Shown: piece by piece, positions 52,057-62,695 of the stretch | Position numbering within the stretch: the stretch's first letter is position 1 | Layout: each line of letters begins with the position of its first letter | Source: UBA6244 sp965140775 | GTDB taxonomy: Bacteria > Bacteroidota > Bacteroidia > Bacteroidales > F082 | DNA: 64,000 bases | NCBI GenBank assembly: GCA_965140775.1 | Contig: OZ223471.1 | Location: 496,001 to 560,000 of the forward strand | Direction: 5' to 3' | Translations under genes and position numbers: made by a program | Notes under the pieces: generated by a model | The model's database searches: none | What the model saw: the letters and a program-made list of their open reading frames with translations, nothing else | What the model was told of the DNA's origin: nothing

Positions 52057-55000
52057 ATGGAGGGGAATATAGGTGAAGAACTAGAATACAATCTTCAGAG
52101 ATTAATAGAAGTTAATAATTCTCAAAAGGAGTTAATAGAAAAACAAAATGCAGAGCTGTCTGGTTCTAAAGAGAAAATTCAAATTCAACAAGAAAACTAC
52201 AAGCAACTTAGTGCTGAATTAAATCTTGTAAAAAAGAAATTAGAAGAAAGCGAATTTAAGCTTTTGGAAACAGAGCGAGTTGCGCTGATCGGATACTGGG
52301 ATCGAAATTTCGACACAGGAGAGGTTAACATTTCAGAAGGAGCACACCGTATTTTTGGTATTAAGGATGAACTTACTAATTGGTTTGAAAACTGGATGGA
52401 TATCATACATCCAGATGACAAGGACCGGATGACTAATATTTCGAAATCGCTTTTCGAGATGCTTCAATATGGCGATTTGTATGAGGTGGAATACCGTATT
52501 GTTTGGCCTGATGGACAAGTAAGGGATGTTCTGAGTCATGTAGAAGTCATAAGAGGAGAAGGAGGCCAACCCCAGCGTATGTTCGGTACCATACAGGACA
52601 TTACAGAACGTAACATTGCTAAGCAAACAATATTAGATAAAAATCAGGAGTTGCAGAAAACAATGCAACACCTTGAGCAATCTCAGAACATGCTTCAATT
52701 AATAATCGAATCTATTCCCATAAGAGTTTTTTGGAAAGATATTCAATCTCGTTTTTTAGGATGTAACACTTTATTTGCACATGATGCCGGTTTAAGTAGC
52801 CCTGCACAACTTATTGGGAAGGATGATTACGAAATGGTGTGGAAAGAACAGGCTGCCCAGTATAGAATTGATGACCAGCAGGTAATTGAGTCCAGATGTC
52901 CTAAAATGAATATTGTTGAACCACAGACGACAAATACTGGGAAAAACATTTGGCTTAATACAAGCAAAGTTCCCTTACTTAAACCAAATGGTGAAGTATT
53001 TGGTATTCTTGGGATTTACGAGGACATCACTGAGCGAAAACAAGCGGAGGAAGATTTAAAGCACACTTCAGCAAGCCTTAAAGAAGCCCAGCATCTCGCC
53101 CATATTGGCAGTTGGGAATTGGATTTGACAAGCAATAATCTTACATGGTCCGATGAAATTTATAGGATGTTTGAAATTGACCCAAACAGATTTGGGGAGA
53201 ATTACGAAGCTTTCTTGGAAACAATTCATCCTGACGACCGCGAATTGGTCAATCGTGCCTACAAATATTCTCTTCAAACCAAAACGCCCTATAAAATTGA
53301 CCACAGGCTTCTTTTTTCAGATGGGCGTATCAAATATGTTCACGAGCAATGCGAAACGTATTTCGATGGAAATAAGCCCGTTCGTTCCATTGGAACAGTT
53401 CAGGATATCACAGAGCAAAGACTGTCAGAAATTAAAATCCAGGAAAGCGAGCAGCTTTTTCGTGCTCTTGTGGAGAATTCACCAGATTTTATTGCGCGAT
53501 ATGATCTTGATTATCACCGCACCTATGTTAATCCCGCCATTCAAAGGCTTTTTGAAAAACCTGAAAAGGAATTAATTGGAAAATCACCAATGGGGACCAC
53601 CCCACTTCATATGCCGCAAATCTATGTCGATAACATACAGAAGGTAATTGAAACGGCACACGAGAGTACAGAAGAAATTCCGTTTCGCACTGCACAAGGA
53701 GAAATACACTGGGGGCACATCCGGTTTGTGCCCGAATTTGATCAGTCAGGACAGGTTGCCTCGGTACTTGCTATTGGACGCGACATCAACGAAATCAAGG
53801 AAAACGAGCAGCGTTTTCGGATGCTTGCAGAGAATTTTCCCGACTTTGTTGTGCGAATCAATTCCGATTTGCGGTATGTTTATGTTAATCCTGCTGTCGA
53901 AAATGCGTTTAACATCCCTTATGAGTCATTCATAGGCGAAAGGGTAGCAGAATTTTCTTTCCCGGGAAGTTCGGATCAAAACAAAAAGATTCTTGCATTA
54001 ATCCATCAAGCCTTTTTGGAGGGTAAGCCCAACAACGCTGAGGTAATTTGGAATACATATCAGGGCGCGCGTTTGTTTGAGCTAAGTCATATTCCGGAAA
54101 AAGATGCCACCGGAAATGTGGTCAGTGTTCTCAGTATCGCTCATGATATTACGGAACGTCAACAGGCAGAAGAAAAAGTCCTGCAGTCTGAGCAACGGTT
54201 GCGATTGCATAGAGAACAATCTCCTTTGGGATTTTTGGAATGGGATGAAAATTTCTGCGCGACTGAGTGGAATGCCGCTTGTGAACGAATATTCGGCTAC
54301 ACTAGAGAGGAGGCTATCGGTCAACATGCGATTGATCTTATTCTGCCTCTTGAAGTCACTGGAATGGTTGGCGATATTTTCCAAAACTTGATGAATCAAG
54401 TAGGAGGTCAGCATAGCATTAATCAGAATGTTACCAAAGATGGGCGCATCATTATTTGTGAATGGTTCAACACGACACTTGTCAACAAAGATGGTAAAGC
54501 CATTGGTGTTGCATCAGTCTGTAACGATATCACAGAACGTAAGCAAACAGAGCAAAAACTCTCCTTATTAAATTTTGCACTAAATAAAGTATCTGATGAA
54601 GCATATCTGATGAACGAAAATTACCATTTTGCTTATGTCAACGAACAAACCTGCAAGGTATTGGGATACACTCAGGAAGAAATGCTAAAAATGTCTATCT
54701 TTGATATTGACCCCGAATTCTCTATTGAAGGTCCATTTATACAAGAGTTTAGAAAAAATGGAACTGTAATTTTCGACGCAATTCACAAAACCCGAACCGG
54801 AAGGATATATCCCGTAGAAATACGTGCCGATTTTTTTACCTATGACAACACAAAATATATTCTTGCAATTGCCAGAGATATTACTGAGTTTAAAAAAGTT
54901 CAGGAAGAGCGTGAAAACAATTTGTATTTTTTTCAGAGCCTGGATAGAATTAATAAAGTCATTCAACAATCTACCGATTTGGAGATGATGATGCGTAATA

Positions 55001-58000
55001 CGATGGAAGAAGTTCTTTCGATATTTGATTGTGATCGTGCATCTTTATTCTACCCATGTGATCCTGATGCCAAAACTTGGTCAATACCCATGGAAATAGC
55101 AAAACCTGAATATCCTGGAGTGTTTGCGTTAAATACTGAAATACCAATGGACTCAGATGTGGCTCAAGTTTTCAGCATTTTATTGACAACTAACGCACCT
55201 GTTATTTTTGGACAGGGAACCAAATCTCCCCAAACTGCTTTTGAATCGAAACATTGTAATTGTAAGCACTCTATGTCAATCGCAATTCATCCTAAGATTG
55301 GGAAACCATGGCAATTTTGCATTCAGCAATGTTCTCAAGCTAGAGCATTTAAACCAACAGAAGAACTATTATTACAGGAAATAGCAAGAAGATTGGAAGA
55401 CAGTTTTACAAGTTTTATCTCATATCATAATCTAAAGGAAAGTGAAGAACGCTTTTTTACTTCGTTCAAAATGAATCCTTTAGCAATGACATTGGTTCGG
55501 TGTAGTGATAAAAAATATGTAAATGTAAACGATGTTTTTATCAAAGAGTCTGGTTTTTCATATAACGAAATTATTAACCACTCCCAATTGGAACTAGGAT
55601 TATTTGCAAGTTTGGAGGAATATGAAAAAATGACTGGAATTCTTGAAGAAACGGGCTATCTGGATGATTTCGAGTTCATATCAAAAACTAAATACGGAGA
55701 AACCAGAATACAGTTATGTAAAACCTCCATTATAACATTGAGTGGAGAAAGACATTTTCTTAGCGTTCTTAATGATATTACAGAAAAGAAACAAATTGAA
55801 AACGAATTAATCCAATCAGATTTCCGAAAAACCATTCTCAATAAAATTGCTTTCATTTTCCTTACATTTTCAGATGAAGATATGTACAATGAAATCCTTT
55901 CGGTAGTCCTCAAGATGACAGAGAGTACGTTCGGTTTATTTGGGTATTTAGATGAAAAAGGGGACTTGGTTATACCGAGTTTAACTAACGAAATATGGGA
56001 TGAGTGCCTAGTCCAAGACAAAGCAAATATTTTTCCCAGATCATCATGGGGTACCAGCCTTTGGGGCAAAGCCATCCAGGAGAAAAAAATATTTATCTCA
56101 GAAGGCCCTTTTAATTTACCAAAGGGTCATGTTTCACTTGACAATTTTATGACGGTCCCGATCATTTTTCGAGATGAAACCATAGGTTTGCTTAGTCTAG
56201 CAAACAAAGCTGGGGGCTTTACAATCCAAGACAGAAATCTTTTCGAAGATATTGCTAATTTTATTTCCCCAATACTTAATGCAAGATTGCAAAGAGATCG
56301 ACAGGAAAAAATCAGAAAGCAAACACAGGAAGCCTTGCGCAATAGTGAAGAAAGGTTTTCTAAGATTTTCAAACTGAGCCCAATTGCCAGTGCGATATTC
56401 AACAAGAACAGCAAACGTTTTGTTGATGTTAATGACAGTTTTACAAAATCTACCGGATTCTCGCGAGAAGAAATCATCGGGCATTTGCCATCAGAACTAA
56501 ACCTATTTGCTGATGATCGAGAGCTAGAAAAGAATCTGCAAATACTTGAAGAAAAAGGATGGGTGGATAGCTTCGAATTTAAAACCCGAAATAAAGATGG
56601 GGTAATTGGAATTGGTCTAAACACCACAATTGAAATAGAATTGGCTGGAGAGCCACATTTCCTGTCACTAATTCTGGATATAACTAAAAGGAAACATGCA
56701 GAAAATGAATTGCGCAAACTATCACAGGCCGTTGAACAAAGTCCCGTATCAATTGTAATAACTGATACTAATGGGAATGTGGAATATGTTAATTCTAAAT
56801 TCATGGAAATAACAGGCTTCAGCCAGACAGATATACTTGGGCAAAACCCAAGGATTTTAAAGTCGGGTGAGATGCCAGAAGAAGGGTACGCAAAAATGTG
56901 GCAGACTATTGCATCAGGAAAGGAGTGGTTTGGAGAGTTTCATAACAAGAAAAAAAGTGGAGAACTATATTGGGAGCTCGCTTCCATATCACCAATTTTC
57001 AACAAAGAGGGGGTTATCACTAATTATCTCGCGATAAAAGAAGACATTACGAAACGAAAACAAGCCGAGGAAGAATTAACCCAAGCCAAAGAAAAAGCCG
57101 AAGAAAGCGATCGTTTGAAATCAGCATTTCTCGCCAATGTGAGCCACGAAATACGAACTCCAATGAATGGAATACTTGGCTTTGCCGGTTTGTTGAAAGA
57201 AGCTGAGCTAAATGGAGAAACTCAGCAAGAGTATATCGACATCATCGAAAAAAGCGGTATGAGGATGCTCAATATAATTAATGATATTGTTTGCATCTCA
57301 AAAATTGAGGCCGGAATAGTTGAAGTAGATTTGGAATACTCGAATATTAACGAACAAATCGATTTCGTATATAACTTTTTCAAACCAGAGGTTGAAGCAA
57401 AAGGAATACAACTTTCATACAAAAAGTCTTTGTCTTCAAACGAAGCCGTTACATACACTGATAAGGAAAAGTTGTACGCTATATTGACAAATCTTGTGAA
57501 GAATGCAGTTAAATTCACAGATAGGGGCTCCATAGAATTCGGTTATACTAAAAAGAAAAACTACCTGGAGTTTTATGTGAAAGATACCGGAATAGGAATC
57601 CCTAAAGAAAGTAAAGAAGCTATTTTTAAACGTTTTATTCAAGCTGATATTGCTGATAAAATGGCGAGACAGGGAGCTGGTTTAGGACTGTCAATTTCTA
57701 AAGCTTATGTGGAATTGCTTGGAGGGCAAATTTGGGAAGAGAGTGAGGAAGGAGAAGGCGCAATTTTCTATTTCACAATCCCTTATCAAAAAATGAATAA
57801 AGAAATAACTGGTGACGAGAAAGTTGGCATATCAAAAATACCAAAGCTTAAACCTAAACCGGAATACCCTAAATTAAAAATATTAGTAGTTGAAGACGAC
57901 AACACTTCTTCATTGCTTTTGTCAAAAATTGTTGGAGAACTTAACAACCAGATAATTTATGCCAGAACTGGTAATGAAGCTATTAATCTTTGCAGAAGTA

Positions 58001-58236
58001 ACACCGACATCGATTTAGTACTAATGGATATTCAGCTGCCTGATAAAAATGGATATGAAGCAACCAAACAAATTAGGCAATTTAACAAGGAGGTAATTAT
58101 CATTGCACAGACTGCCTTTGGATTAGCTGGTGACAAAGAAAAAGCTATTGAAGCTGGATGCAACGATTACATTTCTAAACCAATTGATAGTGAATATTTA
58201 CTATCACTTATTCTGAAGTATTTCGAAGAAAAATAA
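52057..58236 (+). CDS. Giant multi-PAS/GAF hybrid sensor histidine kinase
   Basis: A 2059-residue protein with no transmembrane helices seen. After an N-terminal coiled coil it has about ten PAS domains: seven in residues ~75-970, one between two GAF-like domains (~1130-1250), and two more at ~1430-1680. Most close with a PAC-type D-I-T-E-R/K-K motif. GAF-like segments are at ~975-1125 and ~1255-1425. Then come HisKA (phospho-acceptor H1697 in NVSHEIRTPMNG), HATPase (NAVKFTDRG, DTGIGIPKE, GLGLSISKAY) and a receiver domain with acceptor D1991 (VLMDIQLPDKNG) and the TAFG/K switch region. It probably integrates several cytoplasmic or redox/ligand cues. No dedicated regulator gene lies next to it. 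Confidence 0.93.
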   Translation: MEGNIGEELEYNLQRLIEVNNSQKELIEKQNAELSGSKEKIQIQQENYKQLSAELNLVKKKLEESEFKLLETERVALIGYWDRNFDTGEVNISEGAHRIFGIKDELTNWFENWMDIIHPDDKDRMTNISKSLFEMLQYGDLYEVEYRIVWPDGQVRDVLSHVEVIRGEGGQPQRMFGTIQDITERNIAKQTILDKNQELQKTMQHLEQSQNMLQLIIESIPIRVFWKDIQSRFLGCNTLFAHDAGLSSPAQLIGKDDYEMVWKEQAAQYRIDDQQVIESRCPKMNIVEPQTTNTGKNIWLNTSKVPLLKPNGEVFGILGIYEDITERKQAEEDLKHTSASLKEAQHLAHIGSWELDLTSNNLTWSDEIYRMFEIDPNRFGENYEAFLETIHPDDRELVNRAYKYSLQTKTPYKIDHRLLFSDGRIKYVHEQCETYFDGNKPVRSIGTVQDITEQRLSEIKIQESEQLFRALVENSPDFIARYDLDYHRTYVNPAIQRLFEKPEKELIGKSPMGTTPLHMPQIYVDNIQKVIETAHESTEEIPFRTAQGEIHWGHIRFVPEFDQSGQVASVLAIGRDINEIKENEQRFRMLAENFPDFVVRINSDLRYVYVNPAVENAFNIPYESFIGERVAEFSFPGSSDQNKKILALIHQAFLEGKPNNAEVIWNTYQGARLFELSHIPEKDATGNVVSVLSIAHDITERQQAEEKVLQSEQRLRLHREQSPLGFLEWDENFCATEWNAACERIFGYTREEAIGQHAIDLILPLEVTGMVGDIFQNLMNQVGGQHSINQNVTKDGRIIICEWFNTTLVNKDGKAIGVASVCNDITERKQTEQKLSLLNFALNKVSDEAYLMNENYHFAYVNEQTCKVLGYTQEEMLKMSIFDIDPEFSIEGPFIQEFRKNGTVIFDAIHKTRTGRIYPVEIRADFFTYDNTKYILAIARDITEFKKVQEERENNLYFFQSLDRINKVIQQSTDLEMMMRNTMEEVLSIFDCDRASLFYPCDPDAKTWSIPMEIAKPEYPGVFALNTEIPMDSDVAQVFSILLTTNAPVIFGQGTKSPQTAFESKHCNCKHSMSIAIHPKIGKPWQFCIQQCSQARAFKPTEELLLQEIARRLEDSFTSFISYHNLKESEERFFTSFKMNPLAMTLVRCSDKKYVNVNDVFIKESGFSYNEIINHSQLELGLFASLEEYEKMTGILEETGYLDDFEFISKTKYGETRIQLCKTSIITLSGERHFLSVLNDITEKKQIENELIQSDFRKTILNKIAFIFLTFSDEDMYNEILSVVLKMTESTFGLFGYLDEKGDLVIPSLTNEIWDECLVQDKANIFPRSSWGTSLWGKAIQEKKIFISEGPFNLPKGHVSLDNFMTVPIIFRDETIGLLSLANKAGGFTIQDRNLFEDIANFISPILNARLQRDRQEKIRKQTQEALRNSEERFSKIFKLSPIASAIFNKNSKRFVDVNDSFTKSTGFSREEIIGHLPSELNLFADDRELEKNLQILEEKGWVDSFEFKTRNKDGVIGIGLNTTIEIELAGEPHFLSLILDITKRKHAENELRKLSQAVEQSPVSIVITDTNGNVEYVNSKFMEITGFSQTDILGQNPRILKSGEMPEEGYAKMWQTIASGKEWFGEFHNKKKSGELYWELASISPIFNKEGVITNYLAIKEDITKRKQAEEELTQAKEKAEESDRLKSAFLANVSHEIRTPMNGILGFAGLLKEAELNGETQQEYIDIIEKSGMRMLNIINDIVCISKIEAGIVEVDLEYSNINEQIDFVYNFFKPEVEAKGIQLSYKKSLSSNEAVTYTDKEKLYAILTNLVKNAVKFTDRGSIEFGYTKKKNYLEFYVKDTGIGIPKESKEAIFKRFIQADIADKMARQGAGLGLSISKAYVELLGGQIWEESEEGEGAIFYFTIPYQKMNKEITGDEKVGISKIPKLKPKPEYPKLKILVVEDDNTSSLLLSKIVGELNNQIIYARTGNEAINLCRSNTDIDLVLMDIQLPDKNGYEATKQIRQFNKEVIIIAQTAFGLAGDKEKAIEAGCNDYISKPIDSEYLLSLILKYFEEK

Positions 58237-58559
58237 TCCTAAATATGATAGTAATACAATCTGTTTGAAAAAGGATGCGGTTTCTTGTGTAAAAAACTAT
58301 TTTGCCGGAATGCATCGCGGATTTATAGGGGCTTAACCTGTGGACCCATTGTGGATGAAGGATTCATCTACCTTGGTTAGGCAGATTACATACATTCTTT
58401 AGTATAAGCCAACCACCAGGCTTTTATCTTTAAAAGCAAAACTCTTTCTAATTGCTTATTATGACGATACAGAGGAGCTATTAAGCAATGGCGTTTTTTC
58501 TAATATACCCATTTGTAGGTATGAAGCACCACGGAGCCACTTACTACTTTTGCTCCGCT

Positions 58560-58955
58560 ATGTCAAGAAAACCGTACCACTACAACATGAACATACTAGC
58601 TGTCAGTCTGGCATTGTTGGTGTACGGCTCCATACTGGCCAATCATATGGTTTATTACCATACCCACATTACTCATGATGGAACGCTGATTTCGCATGCG
58701 CATCCATACGACAAAGCCGGAGATAGCTCACCAATTAAAAAGCACCACCATACATCCATCGACTTGTTGCTTTTTCTTGGGGATGGGTACTATATTTACT
58801 GTACAGCTCAAAAAGTTTTTAGGCAAATTGACAGCGTTCGCACAACTTTTTGTTCATTCGCCGGAAAAACAGGATTTCAACCTTTTTTTTATATCGACAA
58901 ACAACGTGGCCCTCCTGCATCAAATCCAATCAGTTGCCAATCTGAATATGCCTGA
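58560..58955 (+). CDS. Small His-rich membrane protein
   Basis: A ~131-residue protein: one N-terminal hydrophobic segment (MNILAVSLALLVYGSILANHMVYY) followed by many histidines (YHTHITHDGTLISHAHPYD, KKHHHTS), a plausible metal-binding stretch, and a Cys-containing C-terminal half. Similar 'HTH...ISHAHPY' proteins of unknown role are common in Bacteroidota; involvement in metal handling is inference. The start is uncertain: ATG codons at 58488, 58560 and 58587 are in frame, and 58560 or 58587 gives a reasonable signal/anchor. Confidence 0.6.
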   Translation: MSRKPYHYNMNILAVSLALLVYGSILANHMVYYHTHITHDGTLISHAHPYDKAGDSSPIKKHHHTSIDLLLFLGDGYYIYCTAQKVFRQIDSVRTTFCSFAGKTGFQPFFYIDKQRGPPASNPISCQSEYA

Positions 58956-59116
58956 TGTCAACCAAAACATCTTTAGAGGTTTACACCACTAAATCAATCA
59001 ATTACAAATAGAATTTAATATCAATCCGAGAACAATATATGTTGGTTTAAAAGTTGGAAACATGCTAAAATGATCATGAATGCCCCAACCTTTTTGGTTT
59101 ATTGAATAACTACCCA

Positions 59117-59149
59117 AGCGACTATCTTTTTTAAGATGGTCGCTTTTTT
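59117..59149 (+). terminator. Strong rho-independent terminator
   Basis: AGCGACTATCTT pairs with AAGATGGTCGCT (one mismatch) and is followed by six T residues. It lies 160 bases after the His-rich protein gene. Confidence 0.8.
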
Positions 59150-59289
59150 AATCCTTTTTCAAAACAAACTGACGAACCTACAATTCAACTAGTTGAATTT
59201 GTAACACATAATGTTTACCAAACATGTACATGAAATGATCCGAAAAACTGTTCAAACAAATTATTACTTACCATATTTTTGCCATATCC

Positions 59290-59355
59290 AAAGATCGAGA
59301 AGGTCATTTACCTCTGAAAGCAAACCCAAAGTAGCAATTGAAGCGATTAAGGATG
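59290..59355 (+). mobile_element. IS3 orfA fragment
   Basis: Encodes degenerate RSRRSFTSESKPKVAIEAIKD, matching the OrfA start at 49936 but broken afterwards. The surrounding gap 59150-60009 holds no intact gene; 59530-59860 shows scattered membrane-protein-like codons with stops, perhaps a decayed gene. Confidence 0.55.
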
Positions 59356-60009
59356 GGTACTCCCTCCCATTAACCATGAAATAGTTTTTATTTGAAATGA
59401 ATAATGCAATCAATTTTAAAAATACTACTTTGCTAGCCTAAACACACTCATCTTTGCTTTCACGTAACTGGATTCGATTCTGTAATTTTTGTTTTCTTTC
59501 AAGAGGCGATCGGCGACTTCTACATTTTTAAGGAAGATGGGTTTAGGCTCTCTATTTCTAAGCCCGATATGGCTTATTTTGAAAAAGATTTGCCAGCATG
59601 AGTTTATTTAGAATTATTCCTAACAACACTCTCGCTAATAATTAGTTTGTGGATTCCATTTTTTTTATACATTTGGTTCTTGGAAAAAGGACTACAGGGA
59701 AAAATTCTCCTGGAATTAGGTTAAACATCAAAGCAAGTAACAAGCGAAATCATAATTTTCGCGTTAATTTTTACCGGTACCAATAGGATCCACCTTTTAT
59801 TGGCTTTAATGCTTTTATCTGGGAAGGACTTTATTGTGACCTAATAAGGAAACAAAATATTGTCAATATTAAAACAAGAAAGGAGAATATTGCTTTATTA
59901 CTTTTTGCAACCTAAATATTCAACAAGTTTGGCCGGCTCACTGGTGGTTGCATCAATGGGAAAATGACAAAATAAGAGATTATTATTTACTAATTATCGA
60001 AATTAAACA

Positions 60010-61002
60010 ATGAAAAAAATTTTAGTTTTATTACTATTTGCTGGCATATCGGCCAGCGTTTTTTATGCATGCAAAAAGAATTCGGATCACCTGCAAAACA
60101 ACACCACAGAGCAACAGTATTCTGACAATGGAATGTTAGTTTATAACAAACTGGTCAGTTTTAAGCATGAAATGAAGAACTCGCAAAAGAGCACTACACT
60201 TATGACCATCGATAGTGCACAATGGTATGTAGAAGCGTATTATAATGTAACTTCAGGGTATCCAGATTCTGCTTACCAGAAATTTGATGTAGACTCAGCT
60301 ACCTATTCACTTCCCTTAGATGAAAACAACATGATCAGTATTGCTTCACTTTCAGTTTTAATTAGCGATTTGGAATCCGATTTAAATTCCAGAATCCTTC
60401 AATATGGAGAAGAGGAGGCTCACATGGTTGTTGGTGATGTGAATATCAGCCTGTCAGCCCGTTCTTCTGATGCAGAAGTTGTTGTTACGACCGGATTTGG
60501 ACTTGGCGGAGGGAGTTTATATACTCCGTTCTCAAATGAAGAATGGTATTATGGCGAGACCGCTGGCAGATGCGATACGCCAACCACCATTTATTCAGAC
60601 GCTGGAGAAGAGCTGGAATGGAGGTTTAACAGTCCAAATCCAGCATACGTTCCAGTACCAACATGTGGTGGGGGCATAAGGATTGTACAAACAAACATGG
60701 AACACTGGTCTCCTGGAACAGAGAATGGTTCAATTTATTCTGAATGGATTGCTGCCCCCAAAATCATTCCATGTCATGACAGTCCATATTGGAATAATTA
60801 TCTAAATAATGGATTTAATTTGTTTTATCATCATGTTCAAAATGGAGGCCTTATTCCTGACGGGAGTTATTTTTTCACAAGCGTAGATATTTTCTCACTA
60901 TACGTTGAAGAAGAAGATCAATATGGTAATGATGGATATACTTATTTTCACGGTTACAATGTTTTTTATTCTGAATACGAATGTTTACCTGACATTAATT
61001 AA
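60010..61002 (+). CDS. Secreted lipoprotein of unknown function
   Basis: A 330-residue lipoprotein (MKKILVLLLFAGISASVFYAC). The N-terminal third is helical, with NKLVSFKHEMKNSQKSTTLMTIDSAQWYVEAYYNVTSGYPDSAYQKFDVDSATYSLP, a pattern recurrent in Bacteroidota lipoproteins. The C-terminal half is aromatic and strand-rich. No catalytic motif or known family is recognised. It is monocistronic with a strong terminator directly after the stop. Confidence 0.75.
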   Translation: MKKILVLLLFAGISASVFYACKKNSDHLQNNTTEQQYSDNGMLVYNKLVSFKHEMKNSQKSTTLMTIDSAQWYVEAYYNVTSGYPDSAYQKFDVDSATYSLPLDENNMISIASLSVLISDLESDLNSRILQYGEEEAHMVVGDVNISLSARSSDAEVVVTTGFGLGGGSLYTPFSNEEWYYGETAGRCDTPTTIYSDAGEELEWRFNSPNPAYVPVPTCGGGIRIVQTNMEHWSPGTENGSIYSEWIAAPKIIPCHDSPYWNNYLNNGFNLFYHHVQNGGLIPDGSYFFTSVDIFSLYVEEEDQYGNDGYTYFHGYNVFYSEYECLPDIN

Positions 61003-61005
61003 TTG

Positions 61006-61052
61006 AAAAGTAGCTTTCTAATAATTGATTATTAGAAAGCTACTTTTTTAAT
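61006..61052 (+). terminator. Perfect-stem terminator
   Basis: AGTAGCTTTCTAATA pairs exactly with TATTAGAAAGCTACT around a six-base loop and is followed by a T-run; A residues on the left make it potentially bidirectional. Confidence 0.88.
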
Positions 61053-61061
61053 TCCCTATCT

Positions 61062-62666
61062 ATGAAATTTATACTATATCTACTAGTTGTTTTGTCCCCT
61101 GTTGCAAGTATGGGGCAAACTTTGACATCTACAATAATTGACACCATCGTCTGGTCCGGAAATATAGAACTCAATGCCGACACTACATTTACAGCCCCGC
61201 AAATATTGAAGATACTTTCAGGAACTGTAGTCACCGCTACAGGCCCTTATAGAATTGAGATACGTGGGGATATTCTTGCACTGGGAACCGAGGAAAACCC
61301 TATTTTGTTCACTGCAGCGGACAGTCTGGGTGTGTACGATTCAGCTCTGGTGGCAGGATGGCATGGCATTCACCTCATTGACAATCTCGAAGGTATCGCC
61401 AGATTTAGCTACTGCCGATTTGAATATGGACAGGCCAACATTCCAGGCTCCTGGTATGGAGCTCAGGGAAAAATTGATCATCTGGAAGGAAACCAGGGAG
61501 GCGCTATACGGATTTCAGACTACAAAACAACAGAATTCGATCATTGTACTTTTTTTTATAACTATTCTCGAACCTCTGGTGGAGCTATTTATTGCGACAG
61601 CATTCAAAAGCTTACTTTGTCAAACTGCGATTTTATTCAAAATAAAACCATGGCTAGAGGAGGTGGGATTTTTTGTAACAAACATGACAGTCTATTAGTT
61701 AATAATACTGAGTTTAAACAAAATATTTCCTGGTATTCAGATACAACTTCCAAGTATATAATCTCTTTTGGTTGGGGATCTGCCATTTGCCTTTCTGACT
61801 GGCCCAGTATTTCTTGCAACACAATCAAGGCATCAACCTTTTTTAATAACTACTCCGCGAGTACTGTTACAATTTTAGCTTCAAATTCAACATTTACTAA
61901 CAATCTTTTTACTAACAATTATAATGTAAACGTATTATCCTTTGGGAGGGTAGAAAGTACGCATGCTGTATTCAACAATACTTTGGCAAATAATTATTAC
62001 AAGAGTGGAATCCCAGGAATAATGACAGCTTCGCACGATATGCGTTTTTATAATAATATATTGTGGAATAACTTAAGTCCTGAAATATCAGAGGATGACA
62101 TGGCTGTTGTTTGTTTCAGCCCGGCAGACCTCCAATACTGCCTCATATGGGAAGGCCGGGCAGAAGGATTGAATATTATTCAGAATGACCCCCTATTTGT
62201 AAACCCTGCCCCCAATTATGGCCTAGATAGCAATGGCTGGGAATATGATTGGTCGTTGCAAGATGATTCACCGGCTATTAACTCCGGAACACCGGATACC
62301 ACGGGGATGAACCTACTTCCTGAAGACTTAGCCGGCAATCCCCGCATCTACGGCAACCGCATCGATATGGGAGCGTACGAAAACCAACATGTGTGGGTAA
62401 AAATAAACGATTCACCCGCATTCGCTAAGCAGATATTAGTGTATCCCAATCCCGGCACAGACCGGATTATGGTCGCATTGCCCGAAAACACACAAGAGGC
62501 CTGGATAGAGTTATTTGATGGTACCAGGCAGAAGGTGTTGTCGCAACGTGTTTATTCTAATGTGTGTATTTTTATGCCAACCCAATTGGCTCCCGGGATG
62601 TACTTTTACCGCATCTACAATCAGGATGAGGTGTTTAAAAAAGGGAAATGGGTGAAACTTCAATGA
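61062..62666 (+). CDS. T9SS-secreted right-handed beta-helix protein
   Basis: A 534-residue exported protein (MKFILYLLVVLSPVASMGQ signal). The body has the parallel beta-helix coil rhythm: VTATGPYRIEIRGDILALGTEENPILFTA, WHGIHLIDN, GGAIRISDY, GGAIYCDSIQKLTLSNCDF, GGGIFCNKHDSLLVNNTEF. A choice-of-anchor-like module follows (LQDDSPAINSGTPDTTGMNLLPEDLAGNPRIYGNRIDMGAYENQ), then a type A T9SS sorting domain (VYPNPGTDRIMVALPE... ending FKKGKWVKLQ). Such proteins are surface or extracellular polysaccharide-binding or lyase-like; no lyase catalytic residues can be assigned. A homologous gene starts 29 bases downstream. Confidence 0.88.
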   Translation: MKFILYLLVVLSPVASMGQTLTSTIIDTIVWSGNIELNADTTFTAPQILKILSGTVVTATGPYRIEIRGDILALGTEENPILFTAADSLGVYDSALVAGWHGIHLIDNLEGIARFSYCRFEYGQANIPGSWYGAQGKIDHLEGNQGGAIRISDYKTTEFDHCTFFYNYSRTSGGAIYCDSIQKLTLSNCDFIQNKTMARGGGIFCNKHDSLLVNNTEFKQNISWYSDTTSKYIISFGWGSAICLSDWPSISCNTIKASTFFNNYSASTVTILASNSTFTNNLFTNNYNVNVLSFGRVESTHAVFNNTLANNYYKSGIPGIMTASHDMRFYNNILWNNLSPEISEDDMAVVCFSPADLQYCLIWEGRAEGLNIIQNDPLFVNPAPNYGLDSNGWEYDWSLQDDSPAINSGTPDTTGMNLLPEDLAGNPRIYGNRIDMGAYENQHVWVKINDSPAFAKQILVYPNPGTDRIMVALPENTQEAWIELFDGTRQKVLSQRVYSNVCIFMPTQLAPGMYFYRIYNQDEVFKKGKWVKLQ

Positions 62667-62695
62667 TGAAATACCGATTACTACATTAAATAGTA

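Noticed and set aside
59530..59870. Possible decayed membrane protein gene in the gap before 60010
   Set aside because: Scattered hydrophobic codons with several stops in every frame; not enough to name a gene.
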